NCBI GenBank assembly: GCA_963609725.1 | Contig: CAVDLI010000020.1 | Coordinates: 1 to 24,221, forward strand | Source: UBA9732 sp963609725 | GTDB taxonomy: Bacteria; Spirochaetota; Spirochaetia; Sphaerochaetales; Sphaerochaetaceae | Length of the DNA stretch: 24,221 nt | Reading direction: 5' to 3' | Part shown: positions 13,464-21,256 of the stretch, piece by piece | Position numbering within the stretch: position 1 is the stretch's first letter | Layout: every line of letters begins with the position of its first letter | Notes under the pieces: model-generated | The model's input: only the letters and a program-made list of their open reading frames with translations | Databases searched by the model: none | What the model was told of the DNA's origin: nothing | Translations under genes and position numbers: made by a program

Positions 13464-14037
13464 TGTTTTCTCCTAGCAACTCCATAGAGTAGCTATACCC
13501 CCTTAAAAGATTATTAACCACAATTATATCATATGATACCGTTATTTTATAGATTAGTTTGTTGTTTTGACTTACGGTTCTTATAAGGCTCCCGTTTTCT
13601 ATGGTTTCGCATAATTGTAAATCATATTCAGAGAGCATGGTATAGAGAGACTCAAAAGTGCCGTAACACAGTTGAAAATCAAAAATAATGTACTGCGCTA
13701 CTGTATTGCTGTTATTGAAAAACTGAGAATTTATTGTAGTTTTCTCTCCATTATAATTTATTTCTGCTACTGACAGCCCCGTTGAAGTGAGAAGAATAAT
13801 ATTAAGATTCTTCCCGTCAAAAACAGAATATGCTTCAAGGTAGTATTCATCATCTCCAAATACGTTACCTTCCATTAGCTGGTACATTTCAAAAGGAGAT
13901 TCAAAACATGAAATATCCAAAAGAGGAACATTTATATCGTCTGTGATGTATACACCTCTCGTACTTGAACATGAAACTAAGCATGAAATTAAAAGAAGGA
14001 GGAATAAAGGCAATATAACAAGGAATCGTCTTTTCAT
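13456..14037 (-). CDS. Outer-membrane-type lipoprotein, perhaps DUF3261-like
   Basis: A 193-residue predicted lipoprotein: KRR, a hydrophobic stretch, and the lipobox LVSC with C23 as lipidated cysteine. The rest is probably a small beta-rich domain of unknown fold. Its position, just after an MMPL exporter and near a LolA-like protein, matches the DUF3261 lipoprotein of aryl polyene clusters, but sequence similarity alone was not enough for me to assign that family. It overlaps the exporter stop by 4 bp and the transporter start by 8 bp. Function is probably as an accessory at the outer membrane in export or anchoring of the lipid product. Confidence 0.75.
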   Translation of the reverse strand: MKRRFLVILPLFLLLLISCLVSCSSTRGVYITDDINVPLLDISCFESPFEMYQLMEGNVFGDDEYYLEAYSVFDGKNLNIILLTSTGLSVAEINYNGEKTTINSQFFNNSNTVAQYIIFDFQLCYGTFESLYTMLSEYDLQLCETIENGSLIRTVSQNNKLIYKITVSYDIIVVNNLLRGYSYSMELLGENND

Positions 14038-16334
14038 TTGCTGGTCCTTCTTGAAATTATAGCCACCATATAAGCAATGAGAATTCCAGTAAATACAGTA
14101 AATCCAAATATGTGTATGGGTCTAAATGAACTAAGAATCAAAGTTCCAAAGCTTAATTCAGTTGTTACAAAAGACAAAAGTACGGCTTTCCCTGTTTTAC
14201 ATGGCCCTTTTTCACATGCAAATACCATGTAATCAAGACCAAGGCCAATAGACAAAACCAACCCAACCACATAGAAAAAATCAATTGCAAAACCAAATAT
14301 CCAGGAGGCCGATATTGTAAGTGAAATAATGCAGTATGGAGAAAGGGACATTCTAAAGCCTTCTTTCATACCAAAAATAATCATCAAAGATATAAGAATC
14401 ACACCAAAAGCAATAATAAGCAATTTGAAAATAGCATTTGTAAGTTGATCCAGCTCATTACTTATATCAGTTGCTGTTTGGAAGTAGTGAGCTCCATCAA
14501 CAGAGTCGAAAATTTCTTTTGTTGTTGTATTGTCTGTTGCGTTTTTTATAATTATTACCTCACAATAACTGTCGTCTACTTTTCCCAAAGAAACATTTGA
14601 AATAAGGTTTTTGACGTTTTCTGGAAGATTGTCAACATAAATAAACTCTTTAGTTGCAAGTTTTTCTTTGTATATTGCTATACTTTTGTCATCAAGTCCC
14701 AGAATTGCCGCTTGTGTATCAAGATACGGTAAAAGTAGTTTTGCAGCCTCTAAACTTTGTTCTTGTTGTGATATTGTTGGAATAAACAAAGAAGTTGCAA
14801 CATATCCCGCTAGCTTTTCTTCTTCAATCATTTGATCCAATTTTTCTGTTATATCGTATTCTTTATCAAGGACAGAGCTTGATGTTTCTGCAGTAACAAT
14901 GCCATAAGTTGTAGAGTTGTAACCAATAATCTCAGATGCCCTTGATTCACAAGCCATAAGTCTTGCAGATGGTTCATAAAGAGCAGAAATGTTGTTCTTT
15001 ATTTTTATGTGAGGAATACTGATTATAAGAATTAACGTAGCAATTGCGGAGAATATGTAAATTAGCCAGTTTGGCATACTGTGATTTTTTTCTGGAATTG
15101 ATATGAAAGATCCAGCTTTTACCATACTGGGTTTGATTGTATAAGGGTAAAAATAAAGTGTCGTAAGGAACGAACTAAACAGTCCTGTTGCTGAAAAAAC
15201 AGCTATTTGACGTAAAAGCGAATATCTTGAGAAAATTAGAATTAAATAACATATTGCAGTGGAACCAAAACTTATAGAGAGACTTTTTTTGAGATTTTTA
15301 CTTACATCAACTGCGTTCTCATTTTGCCCTCTTTGAGCGTAGCGAATATAAAAATGAATACTGTAATCAATACATGTTCCCATAAGTGTTGTACCAAACA
15401 AAAGAGTCATAACATGTACTTCCTTAAAGAAAATCAAAAGAACACTTATAGCACTGACAAATGAAAGCACAAGACTTGTTATAAAAAGTTTGATTATGTT
15501 CAAATTCCTGCATGCAAAGAGAAATAAAACAATCATTGCTACTAAGGAAACAACTGTTATCAAGGTTATTTCTTTTTGAGAGTTTGATGCACTTTCTCCT
15601 GAATGAAGAGCAATACCGCTGTATACAATCTCGCAATCAGGAAATTTGTCCTGAACTGTATCGCACACAGAGAAAAACTTTTTGATACTTCCAGAATTAG
15701 CAACAGACACAGCTTCTTTATTAAAAAGGCAGTTGAGAAGAACCCACGTTTTACCATCAAATTCTTCTGTTAAGAAGTCTCCGTCAGGCGAAAAAGATGT
15801 CAAAGATGAAACGTTTGAGATATAGTTCAACCAAACATTTTCAGACAAAAGAAAAGGATCTATGTCAATGTTGTCTAAAGACGAAACAGTAAAAGCTCCA
15901 AAAATTCTAGATAATGAATCTTCTGTAAAAGCATTGGGATCTTCTTTTATCTTGTTGCATGTTTTTTCATCAAGTAGCAACATTGCATTTTCTGAAACAA
16001 AGTTCTGTAGTGCTGTCAAATCAAAATCAGAGGCCCCTGTATCAATGTTTTCAAACATGCCGGTTGCACTCAATTCTTCAACTATTGTTTTTACAGCTTC
16101 TATAGCATGTTCTTTTTCTGTTGCTCCTACATATATGACAACAGACCTGTCTTGGTTTTTAGTAAAAGTTTTTTCTGCATCTTTCATTATGGAAGATATT
16201 CCATTATTAGGAATGATATCCATGAAATTTGTACTTATTGATCTTGGAGATAATATGCAAACAATTATACACAGTACAATTACTACAAGATGAGACATTG
16301 CAAAAGTTATGATGTGTTTTTTATTAGAGTTCAA
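14034..16334 (-). CDS. MMPL/RND-family exporter
   Basis: A 766-residue RND-superfamily protein of the MMPL type, organised as two repeats: one N-terminal helix, a large extracytoplasmic loop (about 35-255), a five-helix bundle, then a second helix, loop and bundle. Each bundle holds the conserved Gly-x3-Asp-Tyr motif: GTCIDY at 319-324 and GLGLDY at 697-702, expected in proton-driven transport. MMPL proteins move lipids and hydrophobic conjugates out of the inner membrane. TTG at 16334 was chosen: AAAGGAGG lies 12 nt upstream and the overlap with the LolA-like gene is then 11 bp. A TTG at 16370 lacks a ribosome binding site. The cargo is likely the acylated product of the operon. Confidence 0.9.
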   Translation of the reverse strand: MNSNKKHIITFAMSHLVVIVLCIIVCILSPRSISTNFMDIIPNNGISSIMKDAEKTFTKNQDRSVVIYVGATEKEHAIEAVKTIVEELSATGMFENIDTGASDFDLTALQNFVSENAMLLLDEKTCNKIKEDPNAFTEDSLSRIFGAFTVSSLDNIDIDPFLLSENVWLNYISNVSSLTSFSPDGDFLTEEFDGKTWVLLNCLFNKEAVSVANSGSIKKFFSVCDTVQDKFPDCEIVYSGIALHSGESASNSQKEITLITVVSLVAMIVLFLFACRNLNIIKLFITSLVLSFVSAISVLLIFFKEVHVMTLLFGTTLMGTCIDYSIHFYIRYAQRGQNENAVDVSKNLKKSLSISFGSTAICYLILIFSRYSLLRQIAVFSATGLFSSFLTTLYFYPYTIKPSMVKAGSFISIPEKNHSMPNWLIYIFSAIATLILIISIPHIKIKNNISALYEPSARLMACESRASEIIGYNSTTYGIVTAETSSSVLDKEYDITEKLDQMIEEEKLAGYVATSLFIPTISQQEQSLEAAKLLLPYLDTQAAILGLDDKSIAIYKEKLATKEFIYVDNLPENVKNLISNVSLGKVDDSYCEVIIIKNATDNTTTKEIFDSVDGAHYFQTATDISNELDQLTNAIFKLLIIAFGVILISLMIIFGMKEGFRMSLSPYCIISLTISASWIFGFAIDFFYVVGLVLSIGLGLDYMVFACEKGPCKTGKAVLLSFVTTELSFGTLILSSFRPIHIFGFTVFTGILIAYMVAIISRRTSK

Positions 16335-16938
16335 ATACAGAAAGCTCCTCCTTTGAGAGTTCACAGGCAACTAGTTCTGTAAATTCGTATAGTATAGTAT
16401 TTCCTGTTTTTTCTTCTAACAGAAGAGATTGGATTGAATCTGAGCCTGTCATCAATATTTCAGCAATGAAGGAAGAGATTATTTTGTCTTTTGGTTTTAG
16501 TTTAATGCTCCAATTTTCGCCGTTAATTGTTGCTTCATATGTAAACTGTTCTTGAATTATGTCAAATTGTCCGCAAAAAAGAGAATCCATGCACTGTGCT
16601 ATAACTAAATAAGTTGTGTTTCCACTTACATCCAAGTGTGAAGGTTCTCCGTTGCGTAGACTTTGTGTCATATGATCTTTACCTATAACCAGCATTGAAA
16701 CATATGGCTGCGTCATATACCATACAATTCCTTTTCCCGGTACTATATTCACAGTGCCTGATGAGATAAGAGTTCTTGAAGATTTTCCAATTGTTTTTGT
16801 CTGTTTGAAAGTTCCCCCCAGGGGGACAGATGAAAAAGATTTAGAGATTATCTGTAAAGAGTCCTCTGAAGAATTTGTTTTGGCAAAAACTGCGAGACTT
16901 ACAACAAGAAGTAATACAAAAAATAAAGTCTTCTTCAT
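16324..16938 (-). CDS. LolA-like periplasmic lipid/lipoprotein carrier
   Basis: A 204-residue secreted protein with a cleavable signal peptide (MKKTLFFVLLLVVSLAVFA, cut before KTNS). The mature part has a LolA-type pattern: GTFKQTKTIGKSSRTLISSG near the start, then GIVWYMTQPY. It should form the half-open beta barrel that shields hydrophobic groups in the periplasm. Such proteins occur beside MMPL exporters in aryl polyene clusters, where they probably carry the lipid product rather than lipoproteins. Whether this is the cell's housekeeping LolA cannot be told. It overlaps the COG4648-like gene by 4 bp and its ATG has AAGGA 8 nt upstream. Confidence 0.85.
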   Translation of the reverse strand: MKKTLFFVLLLVVSLAVFAKTNSSEDSLQIISKSFSSVPLGGTFKQTKTIGKSSRTLISSGTVNIVPGKGIVWYMTQPYVSMLVIGKDHMTQSLRNGEPSHLDVSGNTTYLVIAQCMDSLFCGQFDIIQEQFTYEATINGENWSIKLKPKDKIISSFIAEILMTGSDSIQSLLLEEKTGNTILYEFTELVACELSKEELSVFEL

Positions 16939-17555
16939 TGGTTATTCCTTAGTTTTTCGTTTTCAAGTTTTCTATTGAAGCAATATTTTTTGTCTATTCT
17001 TTTGTTGAAGAAGAAATTGACTCCAAATTGCAAAACGAACATTAACCCCTGTGCTATGTATGATATACATCCATTATAAATAGCCCATGTTCTTGTGGAA
17101 CCCCTAAAGATAAAGTAGAGATTTACAATCTCAACAAGGACGAAATAAGATACCCAAATCCAATTCCATACAAGGCAGTATGACAAAATCTCTTTACGTC
17201 CGGGGTGAACTTTTATTGAAGGACTCCAAAGCTCAGCAAAATGCATTATAATTGGGTCATTTCTTATGATGGATGATAAAAACACCCAGCCAAAAACAGC
17301 TGTTATCCAAAATGGATAAAACTTTATGACAAGTTCACTTTTTGTAAATATAAAAAGAAGTGAAGCTACACACATTATAATTGGAGTGATTTTACTTCCT
17401 GCCTGTGAGTTAAAAAGCAAAGTTGTAACACCTATTACAAGCATTCCTATACATACAATGCTCATGTCTTTTTTTAGCACTACCAATGTAACGAACACAA
17501 ATATAGGATAAACAAATAAGCAAATAGTAAGTAAAATTCTCCAAAATTTCCCCAT
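16935..17555 (-). CDS. COG4648-like integral membrane protein
   Basis: A 206-residue membrane protein with about six hydrophobic helices and a basic C-terminal tail. It matches the size and place of the COG4648 membrane protein that accompanies the carrier proteins and AMP-ligase in aryl polyene clusters; helix pattern and central motif (FYPFWIT, IMHFAELW) are compatible, but I cannot confirm by search. Its molecular role is unknown. It is the first gene of the nine-gene operon. Its ATG has almost no ribosome binding site and lies about 8 nt from a possible -10 box, so a leaderless message is possible. Confidence 0.65.
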   Translation of the reverse strand: MGKFWRILLTICLFVYPIFVFVTLVVLKKDMSIVCIGMLVIGVTTLLFNSQAGSKITPIIMCVASLLFIFTKSELVIKFYPFWITAVFGWVFLSSIIRNDPIIMHFAELWSPSIKVHPGRKEILSYCLVWNWIWVSYFVLVEIVNLYFIFRGSTRTWAIYNGCISYIAQGLMFVLQFGVNFFFNKRIDKKYCFNRKLENEKLRNNQ

Positions 17556-17563
17556 GTCTTACG

Positions 17564-17593
17564 ATAGTATTAACTTTGTATCATCCTTGTAAA
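17564..17593 (-). promoter_or_regulatory. Candidate promoter of the nine-gene export operon
   Basis: On the minus strand TTTACA (17593-17588) and TACTAT (17569-17564) are 18 bp apart. The -10 ends only 8 nt before the start codon at 17555, so the message would be leaderless or nearly so. Confidence 0.35.
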
Positions 17594-17899
17594 GCCACTT
17601 TTATAAGTTTAGGCAAAAGGCGTGCCCTCAATAGTTTTTGCTTTCAATTTTATTGAGACTTTAAGTTTGTACTTTGCACCATCATTTATTTCTTAAATGG
17701 ATATCTATGCAAGATATTTTGTATTGTGTTTGTATAAGTTTGCAATTTTTTTGCGGCTCAAAAACTTTGAAATTTCTGCAATATTCATTTATTTGCCCAA
17801 AATCGTTAAATAAAAATGATTGTATAATAACAAAACAAGAGCAGAATTTTGTTTTGCGCACATAAACGGTAAAAATATTGCATTTTTATTCATTTAGTA

Positions 17900-17929
17900 T
17901 TGAATTTTTTTTATTGAATATGCAATAAT
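17900..17929 (+). promoter_or_regulatory. Candidate promoter of the ABC importer operon
   Basis: TTGAAT (17900-17905) and AATAAT (17924-17929) are 18 bp apart, and the -10 is preceded by TGC (extended type). It lies about 50 bp before the binding-protein start codon. Confidence 0.45.
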
Positions 17930-17977
17930 CGCTCCAATTATTACTAAGGGATGCTTTTTAGCATAAGGAGCGAGATT

Positions 17978-19192
17978 ATGAAAAAGACCATTGCTTTTAT
18001 CATGGTTCTGTGCCTATTTTTCTCTGCAGTATTTGCAGGTGGCGCACAGGAAAGTGCCTCTAGCTCATCTAAGTCTGATGAATTCCACATTGGAATTGTC
18101 ACAGGCTCCGTCTCTCAGTCAGAAGACGACCGCCGTGGAGCAGAGTATTTCCAGGCTAAGTATGGAGAGGATATTGTTAAACTTGCCATTTATCCAGACA
18201 ACTTTACAGAAGAACAGGAAACAACAATTCAAACAATTGTTAACCTTGCTGATGATCCTCTTATGAAAGCTATTATTGTAAACCAGGCTGTTCCAGGAAC
18301 TGCTGAAGCTTTTAGAAGAATCAAGGAAAAGAGACCTGATATTTTGTGTCTTGCAGGCGAATCACATGAAGAGCTTCCTATCATTGGTGCTTCTGCTGAT
18401 TTAGTTTCCAACAACGACTTTGTTTCACGTGGTTACCTTATTATTAAGACAGCTCATGATCTTGGTTGTGATACTTTTGTACATATTTCATTCCCAAGAC
18501 ATATGGCTTATGAAACAATGAGCCGTCGTGTTGCAATTATGAAAAAAACTTGCGAACAGTTTGGAATGAAGTTTGTTCTTGAGACAGCTCCAGACCCAAC
18601 AACAGACGTAGGTGTTGCTGGTGCTCAAGCTTATATTCTTGAAAAGGTTCCAGAGTGGGTAGAGAAATATGGCCAGAAGGCTGCTTATTTCTGTACTAAC
18701 GATGCTCATACAGAGCCTCTTCTCAAACAGCTTTTGGCTTATGGTGGTTACTTCATTGAAGCTGACCTCCCAAGCCCAATCATGGGTTATCCAGGAGCTC
18801 TTGGTCTTGACCTCACAGAAGAAGCTGGAGACTTTGAGAAAATTCTTGCTAAGGTTGAAGATGCTGTTGTTGCTGCAGGTGGAGCAGGAAGATTTGGAAC
18901 ATGGGCTTATAGCTATGGATTTACAGTTTCTGCAGGACTTGCACAGCATGCTTACAACGTCTTAAAGGGAGAGAGCGAACTTCTTGACATTGATGACCTT
19001 GCAGCTGCTTTCAAAGTTTATTCTCCAAACGCAAGCTGGAACGGTGCAAATTACACTAATGCTTCAACTGGTGTCAAACTTGACAATGTTTTCCTTGTTT
19101 ACCAAGACACTTACATCATGGGTAAGAGCGGAGACAAGTATATGCATTCAACAGAAGTTGAAGTTCCAGATTGGGCTTATACAACAATCTAA
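17978..19192 (+). CDS. DUF3798-type substrate-binding protein of an ABC importer
   Basis: A 404-residue secreted protein with a signal peptide (MKKTIAFIMVLCLFFSAVFA, cut before GGAQES) and no lipobox cysteine. The fold pattern (FHIGIVTGSVSQSEDDRRGAEYFQAKYG, then IVNQAVPGTAEAFRRI, then YFCTNDAHTEPLLKQL) is that of a two-lobe periplasmic binding protein in the broad BMP/sugar-binding group; I recognise it as the DUF3798 family. It is followed by an ATPase and two permeases, so it should be the ligand receptor. The ligand is unknown. ATG at 17978 was chosen because AAGGAG ends 7 nt upstream; an in-frame ATG at 17951 would spoil the signal peptide. Two strong hairpins follow the gene, consistent with higher expression than the rest of the operon. 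Confidence 0.85.
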   Translation: MKKTIAFIMVLCLFFSAVFAGGAQESASSSSKSDEFHIGIVTGSVSQSEDDRRGAEYFQAKYGEDIVKLAIYPDNFTEEQETTIQTIVNLADDPLMKAIIVNQAVPGTAEAFRRIKEKRPDILCLAGESHEELPIIGASADLVSNNDFVSRGYLIIKTAHDLGCDTFVHISFPRHMAYETMSRRVAIMKKTCEQFGMKFVLETAPDPTTDVGVAGAQAYILEKVPEWVEKYGQKAAYFCTNDAHTEPLLKQLLAYGGYFIEADLPSPIMGYPGALGLDLTEEAGDFEKILAKVEDAVVAAGGAGRFGTWAYSYGFTVSAGLAQHAYNVLKGESELLDIDDLAAAFKVYSPNASWNGANYTNASTGVKLDNVFLVYQDTYIMGKSGDKYMHSTEVEVPDWAYTTI

Positions 19193-19210
19193 GCATGTTT
19201 GAGAAAAGAT

Positions 19211-19260
19211 AGGTCTTCCCAAGACCTGTAAAGAAGGAGGAAGGTCTAGAGCCTTCCTCC
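19211..19260 (+). terminator. Twin hairpins after the binding-protein gene
   Basis: AGGTCTT-CCC-AAGACCT (19211-19227) is a perfect 7-bp stem. GGAGGAAGG (19236-19244) and CCTTCCTCC (19252-19260) form a perfect 9-bp stem with a 7-nt loop, followed by ATTTTCG. The U-tract is short, so partial termination or 3'-end stabilisation is likely. Confidence 0.7.
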
Positions 19261-19360
19261 ATTTTCGTATCTTTTAATATCATCAATAAAAAAATTTTTT
19301 GTAGAAGTTTTTTGAATACAATTTTGAAAAAAACTCAAAAAGGTTTGAATTTTTGTTTGG

Positions 19361-19417
19361 AATAAAAAGACAGCATAGTAAGCCCTAGAAATAAAATTTT
19401 AGCGCTGTCTTTTTATT
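19361..19417 (+). terminator. Long inverted repeat in the leader of the ABC ATPase gene
   Basis: AATAAAAAGACAGC (19361-19374) and GCTGTCTTTTTATT (19404-19417) are perfect 14-bp inverted repeats with a 29-nt loop. The T-run within the 3' arm is typical of a bidirectional intrinsic terminator. It lies 47 bp before the ATPase start codon, where it could limit read-through from the binding-protein gene. Confidence 0.6.
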
Positions 19418-19464
19418 AGAAACAGAACTTCTGGTTTCTGAGGAAAAAGAAAAGGGAGAGTAAT

Positions 19465-21072
19465 ATGAACGAAAAAGATGCTCCTTTGTTGGAGATGAGA
19501 AGTATCAGTAAGAATTTTTTTGGCAACAAGGTTCTTTCAGATATTAATTTCTCTATGAAAGAAGGCCAAGTTTTAGGTCTTGTTGGTGAAAATGGAGCAG
19601 GTAAAAGCACTTTAATGAAAATTCTCTTTGGTATGGATGTTATTAGAGAGACTGGCGGATACGGCGGAGAAATCTTAATTAATGGCAAAACTGTTCATTT
19701 TAATACTCCTTTTGACGCTTTGAATGCCGGAATTGGCATGGTACACCAAGAATTTTCTCTTATTCCTGGGTTTTCTGCCACTGAAAATATTCTTTTGAAT
19801 AGAGAACCTCAAAAACCTTCGTTTGTTGCAAATATCTTTGGCTCAAGACTTAATCTTCTTGACCGTGCAAAAATGGATGAGCTTGCTTCTCAAGCAATTG
19901 CCAAGATGGGTGTTCACATTGACCAAAACATGATTATAAACGAGATGCCCGTTGGACATAAACAATTTACTGAAATTGCTCGTGAACTTTCTAAAGATAG
20001 TATGAGAATTCTTATTCTAGATGAGCCAACGGCTGTTTTGACAGAGCAAGAGGCAAGTGCTCTTCTTGATTCTATTAGAGGAATTTCTAAGAAAGGTATT
20101 TCTGTTATTTTTATTACTCATAGACTTCAAGAGATACTGGCTGTTTGTGACAATGTCTTAGTTATGCGTGATGGAGTTATTGTAAAGGATGTAAAAGCAA
20201 AAGACACGAGCGTTGCAGAGATATCGGCATGGATGGTTGGAAGAGGCGTTGTTGAAAGAAATCAAAACAGGCAAAAAGAAGATGTTTCCAAGGAAGATTT
20301 TTCAAATAAGAAAAACATTATGTCCATTAAGAGGCTCTGGGTTGATATGCCGGGAGAACTTGTCAGAGATGTTTCGTTAGATGTTAAAGAGGGAGAAATT
20401 CTTGGCATTGGGGGGCTTGCAGGACAGGGAAAACTTGGTATTCCAAATGGAATTATGGGGTTGTATGAGGCTGGCGGAAGCGTTGAGTTTGAAGGTAAAA
20501 GTATTGAGCTTAACAGTCCAAGAAAGTGTCTTGATTCTGGTATGGCTTTTGTTTCAGAGGACAGAAGGCATGTTGGGCTTCTTTTGGATGAGTCGTTAGA
20601 ATGGAATATTTCTTTTGCTGCTATGCAAGTTAAAGGCAAATTCCTTAAAAACAAGCTAGGAGGGCTTGTTAAGTGGAGAGATGAAGAATCAATTTCTAAT
20701 ATTACAAAGAAATATATTGATGCTCTTCAAATAAAATGCACAAGTTCTAAACAGGTGGCAAGAGAGCTTTCTGGAGGAAATCAACAAAAAATTTGTCTTT
20801 CTAAGGCTTTTGCGCTTGAACCTAGACTTCTTTTTGTTTCTGAACCAACACGAGGCATAGATGTTGGAGCAAAAGAACTTGTTCTTAATGCCCTTAAGAC
20901 ATTCAATAAAGAAAATGGTGTAACAATTATTATGGTGTCTTCTGAGCTTGAAGAACTTAGATCTATTTGTGACAGAATTGCAATAGTATCCGGAGGAACT
21001 GTTGCAGGCATTCTTCCTGCTACATCTCCAAGTGAGGATTTTGGTCTTCTTATGGTCAGCAATGTCAAATAA
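19465..21072 (+). CDS. Two-domain ABC transporter ATPase (RbsA/RnsA type)
   Basis: A 535-residue cytoplasmic protein with two nucleotide-binding domains, as in sugar and nucleoside importers. The first has Walker A GENGAGKST (41-49) and Walker B ILILDEPTAVLT, but VGHKQFTEIARELS in place of a standard LSGGQ. The second has a degenerate Walker A (GLAGQGKLG) and a good signature ELSGGNQQK with SEPTRGIDVG. This asymmetry is normal for the family. It should power the two permeases downstream. Start ATG follows GGGAG. It is separated from the binding-protein gene by 272 bp with hairpins, and from the first permease by a repeat-rich 184-bp spacer. Confidence 0.95.
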   Translation: MNEKDAPLLEMRSISKNFFGNKVLSDINFSMKEGQVLGLVGENGAGKSTLMKILFGMDVIRETGGYGGEILINGKTVHFNTPFDALNAGIGMVHQEFSLIPGFSATENILLNREPQKPSFVANIFGSRLNLLDRAKMDELASQAIAKMGVHIDQNMIINEMPVGHKQFTEIARELSKDSMRILILDEPTAVLTEQEASALLDSIRGISKKGISVIFITHRLQEILAVCDNVLVMRDGVIVKDVKAKDTSVAEISAWMVGRGVVERNQNRQKEDVSKEDFSNKKNIMSIKRLWVDMPGELVRDVSLDVKEGEILGIGGLAGQGKLGIPNGIMGLYEAGGSVEFEGKSIELNSPRKCLDSGMAFVSEDRRHVGLLLDESLEWNISFAAMQVKGKFLKNKLGGLVKWRDEESISNITKKYIDALQIKCTSSKQVARELSGGNQQKICLSKAFALEPRLLFVSEPTRGIDVGAKELVLNALKTFNKENGVTIIMVSSELEELRSICDRIAIVSGGTVAGILPATSPSEDFGLLMVSNVK

Positions 21073-21091
21073 AAGATTGCGGGTTTTAGTT

Positions 21092-21194
21092 TCTAAAAGA
21101 TAGCCATAAGAGAGCCAAAAAGGCTAAAGATAGCAAAAAGGCTAAAGATAGCTAAAAAGCCAAAAAGTAGCCAAAAGGTGGCCAAAAAGTAGCA
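21092..21194 (+). repeat. Purine-rich tandem repeats between ATPase and permease genes
   Basis: Two perfect adjacent copies of AAAAAGGCTAAAGATAGC (21117-21134 and 21135-21152), continued on both sides by decayed units of the form rGCyAAAAAG. GC dinucleotides recur every 8-11 bases across about 100 bp. The spacer has no open frame of note and lies inside the importer operon message. Confidence 0.85.
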
Positions 21195-21256
21195 GGGAAC
21201 TAGGTGATAAAAAAGAAGTAAAGCATAGTAAAAGCAAGCATTGATAGGAGAGAATA

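Larger units (their letters stand above)
17556..17977. other. 422-bp intergenic region between the divergent export and import operons
   Basis: Very AT-rich, with no supported gene. A 63-codon open frame (17674-17865, +) has no ribosome binding site and no recognisable features. The region holds one promoter candidate in each direction, a perfect 8-bp inverted repeat CAAAACAA/TTGTTTTG (17831-17838, 17849-17856), and TATTGCA/TGCAATA (17876-17882, 17921-17927), the second arm of which overlaps the plus-strand -10. These may be operators. Confidence 0.6.

Noticed and set aside
16335..16370. N-terminal extension of the MMPL exporter from TTG 16370
   Set aside because: No ribosome binding site upstream and a 47-bp overlap with the LolA-like gene; the AAAGGAGG site favours TTG 16334.
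17674..17865. 63-codon open frame in the large intergenic region
   Set aside because: No ribosome binding site, no domain, codon content like noncoding AT-rich DNA; hydrophobic look is expected by chance.
17951..17977. Upstream ATG of the DUF3798-type receptor
   Set aside because: It would put nine residues before the signal peptide, and AAGGAG is correctly placed only for ATG 17978.
19465..21072. Degenerate Walker A of the second ATPase domain as a defect
   Set aside because: Loss of one canonical site is normal in two-domain RbsA/RnsA-type ATPases.
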